The notes: a model not told the origin generated them from the letters alone. Positions 46,291 through 55,984 are shown, counted from the first letter of the stretch. The stretch is 64,000 nt of DNA from Gammaproteobacteria bacterium (GCA_002711845.1 PASF01000013.1:242697-306696); one strand, 5' to 3'. A program made the numbers and translations.

Positions 46291-47415
46291 GTGAGTGATT
46301 TTCTGATTTGTGGTGGCGGTGTCTCCGGCATGCTGGTGGCCCGCGGTCTGAGTCGGCAAGGTGCCAGCGTGCACATGATTGAGCGGGGCAGTTGCGGCCA
46401 TGAAGCCTCCTGGGCCGGAGGTGGCATTGTGTCGCCACTGTATCCCTGGCGGTACTCGGAGCCGGTAACCGCTCTGGCAAACCGGGCACAGGATGCCTAC
46501 CCTGAGCTGGCGCGAGCGCTGACCGATGAAACCGGCATTGATCCGGAATTGACCGAATGCGGTCTGTTAATGCTCGACGCTGACGATCATGTTGACGCCC
46601 TGCGCTGGGCACAGCGCCACGGTCGGCCCATGCATGCCTGGCTGTCAACGCAGATCTATGCGCGGGAACCCGGACTGGCACCGGGCAGCGAGCGCGCGCT
46701 GTATATGCCGGCCGTCGCCAATATCCGTAATCCGCGACTGATTCGGGCGCTGGCTGCCAGCTTGCAGGCCCATCCCGCTGTCGAGGTGAGCGAACAGTCC
46801 GAAATCCTGCGGTTTGAAACGCAGGGCGCCCGGATGACAGCCGTGTGGCTGCGCCAGCAAGGTCGGGAGCGTCGAATAGAGGCGGATGCGTTCGTGCTGG
46901 CCGCCGGCGCGTGGACCGGTCAGTTACTGGAATGGTTGGGACTGACGCTGCCTGTGGTGCCGGTAAAAGGACAAATGCTTTTGTACAAGGCCGATAAAGC
47001 ATTGCTGAGAGGTGTGGTACTCAGCAATGGACGATACCTGATACCTCGGCGTGATCATCACATTCTGGTCGGCAGTACACTTGAGCATGCGGCATTTGAT
47101 AAATCGATTACCGAAGAGGCGGGTGACAGCCTGCGGTCCTCGGCGGAGCGGATGTTGCCGGCATTGTCGGCGCTGCCGGTGCGCCGGCAATGGGCAGGCC
47201 TCAGGCCAGGGGCGCCGGACGGCGTGCCGTTTATCGGGCCAGTACCCGGTTTCAGCAATGTGTATGTCAATGCCGGACACTATCGCAACGGCCTGGTACT
47301 GGCGCCTGCATCTGCAGATCTGCTGGTATCATTGTTGACAGGCACCACCGCCGGGCTGGATCCGGCACCCTATGATCCGGCACGGCGTGGTATCGCCCCA
47401 GTGTCGCGGTCATAA
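46291..47415 (+). CDS. thiO: ThiO-like FAD-dependent glycine oxidase
   Basis: A 374-residue DAO-family flavoenzyme. The FAD-binding Rossmann motif ICGGGVSGMLVARGLS lies at ~6-21, with GHEASWAGGGIVSPLYPW and the C-terminal GLRPGAPDGVPFIGPV and NAGHYRNGLVLAP blocks of glycine oxidase. It would oxidise glycine to dehydroglycine for thiazole synthesis in thiamine formation, or act on other amino acids. The GTG start is supported by a purine-rich upstream region. The thiO-fimT link is the known Pseudomonas arrangement. Confidence 0.88.
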   Translation: MSDFLICGGGVSGMLVARGLSRQGASVHMIERGSCGHEASWAGGGIVSPLYPWRYSEPVTALANRAQDAYPELARALTDETGIDPELTECGLLMLDADDHVDALRWAQRHGRPMHAWLSTQIYAREPGLAPGSERALYMPAVANIRNPRLIRALAASLQAHPAVEVSEQSEILRFETQGARMTAVWLRQQGRERRIEADAFVLAAGAWTGQLLEWLGLTLPVVPVKGQMLLYKADKALLRGVVLSNGRYLIPRRDHHILVGSTLEHAAFDKSITEEAGDSLRSSAERMLPALSALPVRRQWAGLRPGAPDGVPFIGPVPGFSNVYVNAGHYRNGLVLAPASADLLVSLLTGTTAGLDPAPYDPARRGIAPVSRS

Positions 47416-47552
47416 ATACCCGATGGCACTGGCCGGAATGGCCATGACAGGCGTATACCGGGGGACGCGCCTATTGGCGTTTTACTTCTGCTGCCTGTTT
47501 GACCGACAATACCGCAGCTTTTCTCCGCAGGATCAGGAAAATAGAGGATCGT

Positions 47553-49238
47553 ATGGCCAGCCAGTTGACTATCGTAATGGCGCAATTGAATCTGATGGTG
47601 GGAGATATTCCCGGCAATACCCAGGCAATATTGCGTGCCGCGCGCGAGGCTGTTGATAGTCATCTGGCGGATGTGGTGGTTTACCCGGAGCTGAGTCTGA
47701 CCGCGTATCCTGCCGAGGACCTGCTGTTGCGACCCAGCCTGGCGCCGCGGATTGATGCCGCGTTGCAGCAGATTTGCGACGCCGGGATAGGTGCTCAGTT
47801 GGTAGTGGGGTACCCGCTCACGGAAAACGGTCGGCTGTATAATGCGCTGTCCGTGATCCATGGCGGCAGGATTACGGCCACCTATCGCAAGCAGAGCCTG
47901 CCCAACTATCAGGTGTTTGACGAGCGCCGTTATTTCCAGGCCGGCAATGCGCCTTGCATCATTGACGTCAATGGTCTGACAGTGGCGCTGACAATTTGCG
48001 AAGACCTGTGGGATCCCTTGCCCATCCGTCAGGCATCGCAGGCCGCTGCAGGCCTGCTGATCAATATCAATGCCTCGCCCTTCCATACAGACAAGCTGGA
48101 GCAGCGTCAGCGGCTGCTGGCACGCCGTGGCATAGAGTCCGGTACCCCCATCATGTATGTGAATCAGGTGGGCGGACAGGATGAACTCGTGTTTGACGGC
48201 AACTCCATGGTCTCTGACGCAAACGGCAAGGTGACGACAGTGGGCCCGGCATTCGCCGAAGCACTGGTGCCGGTCCGCTTTTGCATCGACAAAGCGCTGG
48301 CCTGGCCGGTGTTCGCTGACCAGCACCCCAGTGTCGGCCCTGAGTCGCTGCCGGCACTGCCGGCTGACATCGAGGTTGAACGGCGCTGTTACCAGGCCAT
48401 GATGCTGGGGTTGCGTGACTATGTACAAAAAAATCGCTTCACCTCCGTTATTCTCGGTTTATCCGGTGGCATCGATTCGGCATTGACGCTGGCCATCGCG
48501 GTTGATGCGCTGGGCGCTGACCAGGTGACCGCGATCATGATGCCGTTTACCTACACGTCCGACCTGAGTATCCGTCTCGCATCAGCACAGGCCGAGCGTC
48601 TGGGAGTGAGCTACGATGTGATTCCCATTACTGACTGTTATCAGGCGTTTGCCGGTGCGCTGGCCGGGCAATTTGCCGGCTTGCCGATGGACCTGACCGA
48701 GCAGAACATTCAGGCCCGTTGCCGTGGTGTCATGCTGATGGCAATCTCCAACAAAAAGGGTGCCCTGGTATTGACCACCGGCAACAAAAGCGAGATCGCG
48801 GTAGGTTATTCGACGCTATACGGCGACATGGCGGGTGGTTTTAATGTGTTGAAAGATGCCAGCAAGACGCTGGTGTACCGCCTGGCACGTTATCGAAATG
48901 CCACCGCGGTGGCGGCAGGGCAGACTGATATCATTCCGGTCGAGGTCATTGAGCGGGCGCCGTCTGCGGAGTTGGCGCCCGGACAACAGGACGATGATAA
49001 TCTGCCGGCTTATGACCGACTGGACCAGATTCTTGCGCTTTATATCGAAGCGGATCTCGGTGCCGAGGCGATTATTGCCAGGGGGTTTGATGCTGACGAA
49101 GTACGCCGGGTTATTCGCCTGGTGGATATCAATGAATACAAGCGTCGGCAGGCGCCCATCGGTGTGCGTCTGACAGAGCGGGCCTTTGGCCGGGATCGGC
49201 GCTATCCGATCACGCAAGGCTGGGCCGCAGGCGACTGA
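47553..49238 (+). CDS. nadE: Glutamine-dependent NAD+ synthetase
   Basis: A 561-residue two-domain enzyme. The N-terminal nitrilase-type glutaminase (~1-250) has the complete triad E46 (YPELSLT), K113 (YRKQSLP) and C149 (LTICEDLWD). The C-terminal synthetase has the PP-loop LGLSGGIDSALT (304-309 SGGIDS). It amidates deamido-NAD using ammonia channelled from glutamine and acts downstream of NadD encoded at 10040. ATG 47553 follows AGAGGATC. It is 137 bp after thiO and followed by gmhA. Confidence 0.95.
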   Translation: MASQLTIVMAQLNLMVGDIPGNTQAILRAAREAVDSHLADVVVYPELSLTAYPAEDLLLRPSLAPRIDAALQQICDAGIGAQLVVGYPLTENGRLYNALSVIHGGRITATYRKQSLPNYQVFDERRYFQAGNAPCIIDVNGLTVALTICEDLWDPLPIRQASQAAAGLLININASPFHTDKLEQRQRLLARRGIESGTPIMYVNQVGGQDELVFDGNSMVSDANGKVTTVGPAFAEALVPVRFCIDKALAWPVFADQHPSVGPESLPALPADIEVERRCYQAMMLGLRDYVQKNRFTSVILGLSGGIDSALTLAIAVDALGADQVTAIMMPFTYTSDLSIRLASAQAERLGVSYDVIPITDCYQAFAGALAGQFAGLPMDLTEQNIQARCRGVMLMAISNKKGALVLTTGNKSEIAVGYSTLYGDMAGGFNVLKDASKTLVYRLARYRNATAVAAGQTDIIPVEVIERAPSAELAPGQQDDDNLPAYDRLDQILALYIEADLGAEAIIARGFDADEVRRVIRLVDINEYKRRQAPIGVRLTERAFGRDRRYPITQGWAAGD

Positions 49239-49289
49239 GGGCAAGGCAATCAGCCTGATACACCACCCGGCGAGGAGATGGGATTGATC

Positions 49290-49883
49290 ATGACTAGAGA
49301 AGTGATAACTGGCACGTTGACGGAAGCATCGGAGTACCTTGGGCGGTTTCAGTCGGATGAGCGCAATGTCAGCGCCATCGCCGATGCCGCGGCGGTGCTG
49401 ATTGCAGCCCTGCGCAGTGGCGCGGCAATCTACAGTTGCGGCAACGGTGGCTCAATGAGTGATGCCATGCATTTTGCTGAAGAATTGACCGGGCGATACC
49501 GGGACAACCGCCTGGGGCTGTCGGCAACGGCGATCAGTGACCCTGGTCATATCAGTTGTGTCGCCAATGACTTTGGGTATGAGCATATTTTTTCGCGGTA
49601 TTTGCAGGCGCGGGCCAGGCCGGGCGATTGCCTGTTTGCCATCAGTACCAGTGGTACCAGCAAAAACGTGATCAAGGCGGCGGAATATGCCCGTGACAAC
49701 GATATGCAGGTTGTCAGTCTGACGGGGGCGGGTGGATCGTCGCTCGGGCGTCTGGCCACGGTTGATATCAGCACTGGCGCCAGTCGTTACGCCGACCGTG
49801 TGCAGGAAGTTCATATCAAAGTGATACACATTCTGATCGAATTGATTGAACGGGACTTCTTTCCGGAGAATTATCCAGCCTGA
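49290..49883 (+). CDS. gmhA: Phosphoheptose isomerase GmhA
   Basis: A ~197-residue SIS-domain enzyme that isomerises sedoheptulose 7-phosphate to D-glycero-D-manno-heptose 7-phosphate, the first step to the LPS inner-core heptose. SCGNGGSMSDAMHFAEELTGRYR, ISTSGTSKNVIKA and the helix EVHIKVIHILIELIE closely follow E. coli GmhA, including the zinc-site His and Glu. This separates it from the DiaA paralogue. Start uncertain: ATG 49290 or 49278; GAGGAG lies just before 49278 and is too close to it. Confidence 0.9.
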   Translation: MTREVITGTLTEASEYLGRFQSDERNVSAIADAAAVLIAALRSGAAIYSCGNGGSMSDAMHFAEELTGRYRDNRLGLSATAISDPGHISCVANDFGYEHIFSRYLQARARPGDCLFAISTSGTSKNVIKAAEYARDNDMQVVSLTGAGGSSLGRLATVDISTGASRYADRVQEVHIKVIHILIELIERDFFPENYPA

Positions 49884-49897
49884 ACCAGTTGGGGTGT

Positions 49898-49918
49898 GCG
49901 CCAGGGCGTTGCTGGCGC
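49898..49918. terminator. Hairpin between convergent gmhA and bamD
   Basis: GCGCCAG and CTGGCGC form a perfect 7-bp stem with a 7-nt loop in the 49-bp gap between convergent genes. No T-run follows on either strand, so if it terminates it is a non-canonical or Rho-assisted signal. Confidence 0.4.
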
Positions 49919-49932
49919 CCCGGCAGATTGTG

Positions 49933-50949
49933 TCAGATCGGGTTGGGAGAGCCCGGGGGCGGTTCGCTGGGTAAGGGAGCCGTGGTGGCATCACGGCCGT
50001 ATCGTCCCAGTGTCAGAATGTTGAGCAGGGAGCGGCTGCGCTCCGGCGCAGCATTGTCAGGTGCAATCGATCGATTCGGCCGGCTGGTGGGTGCCAGCGG
50101 CGTATTGTCCTCGTTGCTGCCCAGCAGGCCGAACGTGACGGTGTAGAGTAGCGACGGATTGGTCACGTGATTACGCACAATAAAGTCGCCGTTGCGGTCC
50201 AGCGTTTCATGATCGGCATAGTTGCTGCGCAGCAGCGCCAGCGATGTATCGGCCAGGTCATTCAGCCCCAGTCGCAGATAACACTCCACCATGATGGCCA
50301 CGGCATCGGCAACCACAGGGCTGCCCTGAAAGTTTTCCACCACGTAACGACCACGATTCAGCGCGGCGATGTAGGCGCGACGCTCCAGGTAATAGTTGGC
50401 GACGTGGATTTCATATTGCGCCAGGTTGTTACGCAGGAATACCATGCGGGCCCGGGCATCCGCCGTGTAATCACTGTCCGGGTACAGGGTCATCAACAGG
50501 GAAAATTCATTGAAGGCATCACGGGCGCGGCTGATGTCCCGCTTGGCGGGGTCCGTCGGCAGGAAACGACTCATGAACCCGGTATTCTCGGAAAACGTCG
50601 CCACCCCTTTCATGTAGTAGGCATAGTCGACGCTCTCATGGTCAGGATGCAGGCGAATGAAACGATCAGCCGCCGCGCGCGCGCCCTCCAGGTTCGAGGC
50701 CCGGTAATGGGCGTAGATCAGCTCCAGTTGTGACTGGGCGGCATACTGGCCAAACGGAAACCGGGATTCCAGGGCCTGATAGGTGCGCACCGCGCCGGCG
50801 AAATTGGACGCGTTCAACTGCTGATTGGCAGTCCGGTAGAATTGCTCTTCCGTCGACATTGACGCAAACTCATCGCGGTCTCTGCCTAACGACGAACAGG
50901 ACACGACTGAAATCAACAACACAATTGTTAGCAGTACTCGCACGCTCAA
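49933..50949 (-). CDS. bamD: Outer membrane assembly lipoprotein BamD, with long C-terminal extension
   Basis: A 338-residue lipoprotein: the signal peptide ends SVVSC (C18 lipidated). TPR-like repeats (~35-245) follow the BamD (YfiO/ComL) pattern, for example RFPFGQYAAQSQLELIYAHY and AFNEFSLLMTLYPDSDY. It is part of the BAM complex that inserts beta-barrel proteins. E. coli BamD has 245 residues; here ~90 extra residues form a Pro/Ser/Asn-rich tail. Divergence from rluD is the classical arrangement. Confidence 0.93.
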   Translation of the reverse strand: MSVRVLLTIVLLISVVSCSSLGRDRDEFASMSTEEQFYRTANQQLNASNFAGAVRTYQALESRFPFGQYAAQSQLELIYAHYRASNLEGARAAADRFIRLHPDHESVDYAYYMKGVATFSENTGFMSRFLPTDPAKRDISRARDAFNEFSLLMTLYPDSDYTADARARMVFLRNNLAQYEIHVANYYLERRAYIAALNRGRYVVENFQGSPVVADAVAIMVECYLRLGLNDLADTSLALLRSNYADHETLDRNGDFIVRNHVTNPSLLYTVTFGLLGSNEDNTPLAPTSRPNRSIAPDNAAPERSRSLLNILTLGRYGRDATTAPLPSEPPPGSPNPI

Positions 50950-50975
50950 AACACCTCTTGACTGGCAAAACAGAC

Positions 50976-50981
50976 TATAAT
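50976..50981 (+). promoter_or_regulatory. Perfect -10 box upstream of rluD
   Basis: TATAAT lies 50 nt before the rluD ATG. The nearest good -35 hexamer (TTGACT, 50958-50963) is only 12 nt away, too close for normal spacing, so promoter strength is unclear. Confidence 0.35.
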
Positions 50982-51031
50982 GCCTGTCCGTAATTGCTTA
51001 TTTAACCACACCATCCGGTCGATACCCAACT

Positions 51032-51988
51032 ATGTCAGAACGAATTTCCTTATCCGCCGTTGTCCCCGATGACCTTGATGGCGCCAGATTAGACCAGGCT
51101 GCGGCCAGTTTGTTCGCAGATTATTCGCGTGGGCGCCTGCAGCAGTGGATAAAGGAGGGTTTTCTGCTGGTCAACACCAGCCACAAACGGGCCAAGGACC
51201 GGCTCAGTGCAGGTGACCGGCTGGAGCTCAGGGCTGAACTTGACGAGGTGCCCGACAATGGCTGGCAGGCAGAAGCGCTGGCTCTGGATATCGTCTATGA
51301 GGATGATACCGTGCTGGTGCTGAACAAGCCCGCCGGTACCGTCGTGCACCCGGCCGCCGGGAATCGCAGTGGCACCCTGATGAACGGGCTGCTGCATTAC
51401 TGCCCGGCATTGCAGCACCTGCCGCGGGCAGGCATCGTGCACCGACTGGACAAGGATACCACCGGACTGATGGTGGTCGCCAAGACGCTGCCGGCTCACC
51501 ACCGGCTGGTGCGTCAGTTGCAGAAACGCACCGTCACCCGGCAGTACGAGGCCGTGGTGCAGGGTGTGCTGACGGCCGGTGGTATGGTCGATGAGCCACT
51601 GGGGCGTCACCCGGTGCAGCGCAAGAAGCGGGCGGTGGTGCAAAGCGGCAAGCCGTCGGTCACACATTACCGGGTGATCAAGCGTTTTCGCGCCCATACC
51701 CATGTGCAATTGAAACTGGAGACCGGTCGCACCCACCAGATCCGTGTGCACATGAGCCATATCCGTCACCCCTTGATCGGCGACCCGGTTTACGGAGGGC
51801 GCCTGCATATTCCCGCCGGCTGCAGTCCGGAACTGGCTGAACAATTACGCCAGTTCAAGCGTCAGGCGCTGCACGCGGCCAGACTTGGCTTTGTGCACCC
51901 GGACAGCGGCGAAGACGTCAGTTGGGAAGTGCCGGCGCCGGCAGATATGCAGTCATTGCTGGACACCCTGAAGCGGGATGCGGACTGA
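51032..51988 (+). CDS. rluD: 23S rRNA pseudouridine synthase RluD
   Basis: A 318-residue enzyme that makes pseudouridines 1911, 1915 and 1917 in helix 69. An S4 RNA-binding domain (~18-75) precedes the RluA-family catalytic domain with D140 in the HRLDKDTTGLMVVAKT block. RlmH, which methylates one of these pseudouridines, is encoded at 11086 in this window. The stop overlaps the pgeF start (TGATG), so rluD, pgeF and clpB are arranged as in E. coli and Pseudomonas. Confidence 0.95.
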   Translation: MSERISLSAVVPDDLDGARLDQAAASLFADYSRGRLQQWIKEGFLLVNTSHKRAKDRLSAGDRLELRAELDEVPDNGWQAEALALDIVYEDDTVLVLNKPAGTVVHPAAGNRSGTLMNGLLHYCPALQHLPRAGIVHRLDKDTTGLMVVAKTLPAHHRLVRQLQKRTVTRQYEAVVQGVLTAGGMVDEPLGRHPVQRKKRAVVQSGKPSVTHYRVIKRFRAHTHVQLKLETGRTHQIRVHMSHIRHPLIGDPVYGGRLHIPAGCSPELAEQLRQFKRQALHAARLGFVHPDSGEDVSWEVPAPADMQSLLDTLKRDAD

Positions 51989-52794
51989 TGGCAGATAGGC
52001 TGCGGACCGGACCGCCGGTTGCGACATTGCTCTGGCAACGGCCGGACTGGCCGGCACCGGCCAGCGTGGGGGCGCTGGTCACCACCCGCATCGGCGGTTG
52101 CAGTCAGCCGCCCTATGACAGCCTGAACCTGGGCACGCATGTCGGTGACCGGCCCGCGACGGTGGCCAGCAACCGGCGCCTGTTGCGCAACGCCTTGCCG
52201 GATGTTCGCCGCCTGCAATGGCTGGAACAGGTACATGGCACGCGTGCCATTACCGTGGCTGTCGGCGACAAACCCTTGCGTCGACGGCGGGCGGATGCCG
52301 GCTGTATCGTGCAGCCGGGTGATGGTGTGGCGGTGTTGACAGCGGATTGCCTGCCCGTGCTGCTGTGTTGTCGTGAGGGGCGCGTGGCATCGGCAGTACA
52401 TGCCGGTTGGCGAGGGCTGCTGAACGGCGTACTGGAAAACACGGTCATTGCCATGGGTGGCCACGGGGCCGGGCTGATGGCCTGGCTGGGTCCGGCTATC
52501 GGGGCCTGCTGTTTCGAAGTCGGTGACGAGGTGCGCGCTGCGTTTCTGTCGACAGCTGAGCGCGCCGGTGGATCAGTGGCGGCGACTGCCGATGCATTTG
52601 TTGCCGTGCCTGGCGCACCCGGAAAGAGCCTGATGGATATTTATGCGGTGGCCCGGCTCCGGCTCCAGGCCATGGGTGTTGATGCGATTTACGGCGGCGG
52701 GCAGTGCACTGTCTGCGACCGCACACATTGCTATTCTTTCCGGCGCGATGGCGTGACCGGTCGTATGGCCAGTATTGTTTATCTCAAGACTTGA
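51988..52794 (+). CDS. pgeF: Peptidoglycan editing factor PgeF (YfiH)
   Basis: A 268-residue copper-oxidase-like DUF152 protein. The metal/active-site residues are in VHGTRA, LTADCLPVLLC, AVHAGWRGLLNG and GPAIGACCFEVG. In E. coli PgeF removes wrong UDP-MurNAc-L-Ser precursors so that serine does not replace alanine in peptidoglycan; eukaryotic relatives are purine enzymes. The ATG overlaps the rluD stop by 1 bp. The C-terminal CTVCDRTHCYSFRRDG block is complete. Confidence 0.92.
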   Translation: MADRLRTGPPVATLLWQRPDWPAPASVGALVTTRIGGCSQPPYDSLNLGTHVGDRPATVASNRRLLRNALPDVRRLQWLEQVHGTRAITVAVGDKPLRRRRADAGCIVQPGDGVAVLTADCLPVLLCCREGRVASAVHAGWRGLLNGVLENTVIAMGGHGAGLMAWLGPAIGACCFEVGDEVRAAFLSTAERAGGSVAATADAFVAVPGAPGKSLMDIYAVARLRLQAMGVDAIYGGGQCTVCDRTHCYSFRRDGVTGRMASIVYLKT

Positions 52795-52852
52795 TCTGCC
52801 GCAAAGGTTGGTGAGTCAGCGGCGCTATTTCACTGCCAATGTCTTTGGCGAG

Positions 52853-52882
52853 CTTGAATTTATCCGGCAACACCTCAATCTA
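52853..52882 (+). promoter_or_regulatory. Sigma32-type heat-shock promoter candidate for clpB
   Basis: CTTGAA (52853-52858), a 15-nt spacer and CTCAATCTA (52874-52882) match the heat-shock consensus CTTGAA-N13-17-CCCCATNTA in the -35 fully and in 7 of 9 positions of the -10, counting the free N position. It lies 62 nt before the clpB start. Confidence 0.6.
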
Positions 52883-52944
52883 TGTCACCATGACTAATCA
52901 CTGCCGGACTCTTGTGCCGTGCGGAAACTGATTCGCTGAGGTGA

Positions 52945-55560
52945 ATGATGAGAATGGATCAACTGACAAGCAAGCTGCAGGCCGCGCTGGCGGATGCGCA
53001 ATCGCTGGCGCTGGGTAATGACAACAATTTTATTGAGCCTGTCCACCTGATGATCAGTCTGCTTGATCAGAAAGGCGGCTCGGTACGGCCCCTGCTGTCG
53101 CAGACCGGCTTTGATCTGACGGCACTGCGCAAGGGACTGAATGACATCCTGCAGCGTCTGCCCAAGGTTGAGGGCAATGGCGCTGACGTCGCCATGTCCA
53201 ATGAGCTGGGCCGGCTTCTGAATCAGGCTGACAAGACATCGCAGAAAAACGGGGATAAATTCATCTCCAGCGAAGCCGTCATCCTGGCGGCTCTCTCCGA
53301 CAAGGGAGAGTTGGGACGGCTGATGACCAGCTTTGGTATCTCGGAGAAGGCCCTGGAAACCGCGATCAACAATCTGCGGGGTGGCGAGAAAGTCACCGAT
53401 GCCGATGCTGAAGAGTCCTGGCAGGCATTGTCCAAATACTGTATTGATCTGACTGAACGCGCGGGCAAGGGCGACCTGGACCCAGTGATTGGCCGTGACA
53501 GTGAAATCCGGCGCACCATACAGGTATTGCAGCGCCGCACCAAAAACAACCCGGTACTGATCGGGGAGCCGGGCGTGGGCAAGACAGCCATCATTGAAGG
53601 CCTGGCCCAGCGTATTGTCAACGGAGAGGTGCCCGAAGGTCTGAAAGACAAGAAAATTCTGGCACTGGATATGGGGGCGCTGATTGCCGGGGCCAAATTC
53701 CGCGGCGAGTTTGAGGAGCGCCTGAAAGGTGTCCTGAAGGAGCTGTCCAAGCAGGAGGGCTCGGTCATCCTGTTCATTGACGAGATTCATACCATGGTCG
53801 GCGCAGGTAAGGCCGAGGGTTCCATGGACGCCGGTAACATGCTGAAACCCGCGCTGGCGCGCGGGGAGCTGCATTGTGTCGGCGCCACCACCCTGGACGA
53901 GTACCGCAAGTACATCGAGAAAGATGCTGCGCTGGAACGACGGTTTCAGAAGGTGCTGGTGGACGAACCGACCGAAGAAGACACCATTGCTATCCTGCGC
54001 GGCCTGAAGGAACGCTACGAGGTCCATCATGGTGTGCAGATTGCCGATGCAGCGATTATTGCGGCGGCAAGATTGTCACAGCGTTACATCCCAGACCGCC
54101 AGTTGCCGGACAAGGCTATCGATCTGATTGATGAAGCCGCCAGCATGATTCGTATGGAGATCGACTCCAAACCGGAAGAAATGGATAAACTTGAGCGGCG
54201 CCTGATCCAGTTGAAGATTGAGCGTGAGGCACTGAAGAAAGAGGAAGACGATGCGTCGCGCAAGCGACTGGAGAAGCTGGCTGAGGATATTCAGCGGGTG
54301 GAAAAGGAATTTGCCGACCTGGACGAGATCTGGAAAGCGGAAAAAGCCTCCGTGCACGGCACGCAGTCGATCAAGAGCAATCTGGAAAAAGCCCGGGCGG
54401 ATCTCGAGTCCGCCCGTCGTGCCGGTGACCTGGCGCGCATGTCCGAGCTGCAGTATGGCGTCATTCCCAATCTGGAAAAAACCCTGGACATGTCCACACA
54501 GGCGGAAATGATGGACATGCAGCTGCTGCGCAGTCGGGTCACAGAAGAGGAGATCGCCGATGTGGTCTCGCGCTGGACCGGTATCCCGGTGTCGAAAATG
54601 TTGCAGAGTGACAAACAGAAACTGCTGCAGATGGAGGATGCGCTGCACAAGCGGGTGATAGGCCAGCACGAGGCGATCACCGCCGTAGCCAATGCCGTGC
54701 GTCGCTCGCGCTCTGGTCTGTCCGATCCCAATCGGCCCAATGGGTCTTTCCTGTTCCTGGGGCCTACCGGCGTCGGCAAGACCGAGTTGTGCAAGGCGCT
54801 GGCCGAATTCCTGTTTGATACCGAAGAGGCCATGGTCCGTATCGACATGTCCGAATTCATGGAACAGCACTCGGTTGCGCGCCTGATTGGCGCGCCGCCC
54901 GGCTACGTTGGCTACGAGGAGGGTGGCTACCTGACCGAGGCGGTACGCCGGCGGCCGTATTCAGTGTTGCTGCTGGACGAGGTGGAAAAGGCTCATCCGG
55001 ATGTTTTCAACATCCTGTTACAGGTGCTGGATGATGGGCGTCTGACCGATGGTCATGGACGCACGGTGGATTTCCGCAACACGGTGATCGTGATGACTTC
55101 AAACCTGGGTTCGGACCGTATTCAGGACATGCTCGGCAATGATCCGGCCGATGAGGCTGCCTACGAGCGTGTGAAACAGGATGTGATGTCGGTAGTGACC
55201 CGGCATTTTCGTCCTGAGTTTGTCAATCGAATCGACGAGACAGTGGTATTCCACCCCCTGGCGGCCAGCCAGATCCGGGGCATTGCCGATATCCAGATCG
55301 CGTCGTTGAACAAACGCCTGAATTACAATGATCTGGCCATTGAGGTCTCTAACGCGGTGCTGGATAAAGTGGCAGAGCTGGGCTATGACCCGGTGTATGG
55401 CGCCCGTCCACTGCGCCGCGCAGTGCAGAACTGGATCGAGAACCCGCTGGCACAGCGTGTCATTCAGGGCGAGTATGCGCCGGGTGACTGTATTCTGGTC
55501 GATGTCGATGAAAATGGTTTTATTTTCAATAAACGCCCGCAAGACGGGCCCCGCCCTTGA
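52945..55560 (+). CDS. clpB: ATP-dependent disaggregase ClpB
   Basis: An 871-residue AAA+ chaperone that, with DnaK, pulls polypeptides out of aggregates. Domain order: N-terminal Clp_N repeats (~1-145), NBD1 with GEPGVGKT (~207-214), the ClpB-specific coiled-coil M domain (~405-525) and NBD2 with GPTGVGKT (~608-615), then the C-terminal D2 small domain. Three ATGs lie close together at 52945, 52948 and 52954; GAGG upstream suits the first two. A heat-shock-type promoter precedes it. Confidence 0.96.
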   Translation: MMRMDQLTSKLQAALADAQSLALGNDNNFIEPVHLMISLLDQKGGSVRPLLSQTGFDLTALRKGLNDILQRLPKVEGNGADVAMSNELGRLLNQADKTSQKNGDKFISSEAVILAALSDKGELGRLMTSFGISEKALETAINNLRGGEKVTDADAEESWQALSKYCIDLTERAGKGDLDPVIGRDSEIRRTIQVLQRRTKNNPVLIGEPGVGKTAIIEGLAQRIVNGEVPEGLKDKKILALDMGALIAGAKFRGEFEERLKGVLKELSKQEGSVILFIDEIHTMVGAGKAEGSMDAGNMLKPALARGELHCVGATTLDEYRKYIEKDAALERRFQKVLVDEPTEEDTIAILRGLKERYEVHHGVQIADAAIIAAARLSQRYIPDRQLPDKAIDLIDEAASMIRMEIDSKPEEMDKLERRLIQLKIEREALKKEEDDASRKRLEKLAEDIQRVEKEFADLDEIWKAEKASVHGTQSIKSNLEKARADLESARRAGDLARMSELQYGVIPNLEKTLDMSTQAEMMDMQLLRSRVTEEEIADVVSRWTGIPVSKMLQSDKQKLLQMEDALHKRVIGQHEAITAVANAVRRSRSGLSDPNRPNGSFLFLGPTGVGKTELCKALAEFLFDTEEAMVRIDMSEFMEQHSVARLIGAPPGYVGYEEGGYLTEAVRRRPYSVLLLDEVEKAHPDVFNILLQVLDDGRLTDGHGRTVDFRNTVIVMTSNLGSDRIQDMLGNDPADEAAYERVKQDVMSVVTRHFRPEFVNRIDETVVFHPLAASQIRGIADIQIASLNKRLNYNDLAIEVSNAVLDKVAELGYDPVYGARPLRRAVQNWIENPLAQRVIQGEYAPGDCILVDVDENGFIFNKRPQDGPRP

Positions 55561-55984
55561 CAATGCGGTAAATCGTGGGAAAATCGCGTGTTGCTGGCGG
55601 GGGACTCTTACCGAATCCCTCCGCCGCACGCAGACTGAGAAGGTAATCCCCTCCCCCAATCTGCTCTGGCCGGGTTGCGTCGAAAAATGTCAGCCCCGGG
55701 GCTCGCTTAGGTGTCAGACAACATCCACCTAGGTCCCAATACGTTACCGACGTGCGGGACCGGCATGTGTCAGGGCTTTCTGTATGGCTCAAGGCTGCTT
55801 ATGTGGCTCAAGGCTGTTCATACGGCTCAAGGCTGTTCATACGGCTCCGATATTCTTGTTGATTGATCATGTTGATTGGTCCTGATAACTAAAAGATTAA
55901 CTTTATCTGCGAAGATTCTGCCGCCGGGCAGTGTCTTATTGATGCCATTGCTGGTGTCATATTTTTATTTGAGAGGCTATAACT
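55561..55984. other. 424-bp clpB-ilvI intergenic region
   Basis: No gene is supported here. It holds an 18-nt-loop hairpin bounded by GGTCCC (55732-55737) and GGGACC (55756-55761) with an inner ACGT/ACGT pair, a 19-bp tandem repeat (55786-55847) and a weak promoter-like pair TTGATT-N18-TGATAA at 55859-55888. I see no leader peptide rich in Ile, Leu or Val codons of the classical attenuation kind. A seven-codon ORF at 55869 has only one Leu and one Ile. Confidence 0.6.
55786..55847 (+). repeat. 19-bp tandem repeat, ~3.3 copies, upstream of ilvI
   Basis: Units start at 55786, 55805 and 55824 with a partial fourth at 55843. The core GGCTCAAGGCTGTTCATAC is identical in the second and third copies and has four changes in the first. 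It lies 140-200 bp before the ilvI start. Confidence 0.85.

Noticed and set aside
47370..48428. 352-codon minus-strand frame opposite thiO end and nadE
   Set aside because: Antisense to nadE, whose catalytic triad is intact; no family resemblance.
50958..50981. TTGACT and TATAAT as a complete sigma70 promoter before rluD
   Set aside because: The spacer would be 12 nt, too short; only the -10 box is kept as a candidate.
52894..54030. 378-codon minus-strand frame opposite clpB
   Set aside because: Antisense shadow of a highly conserved AAA+ gene; no domain and no ribosome-binding site.
55869..55892. Leader peptide for attenuation of ilvI
   Set aside because: The only short ORF has seven codons with a single Leu and a single Ile, and no terminator/antiterminator pair is visible.
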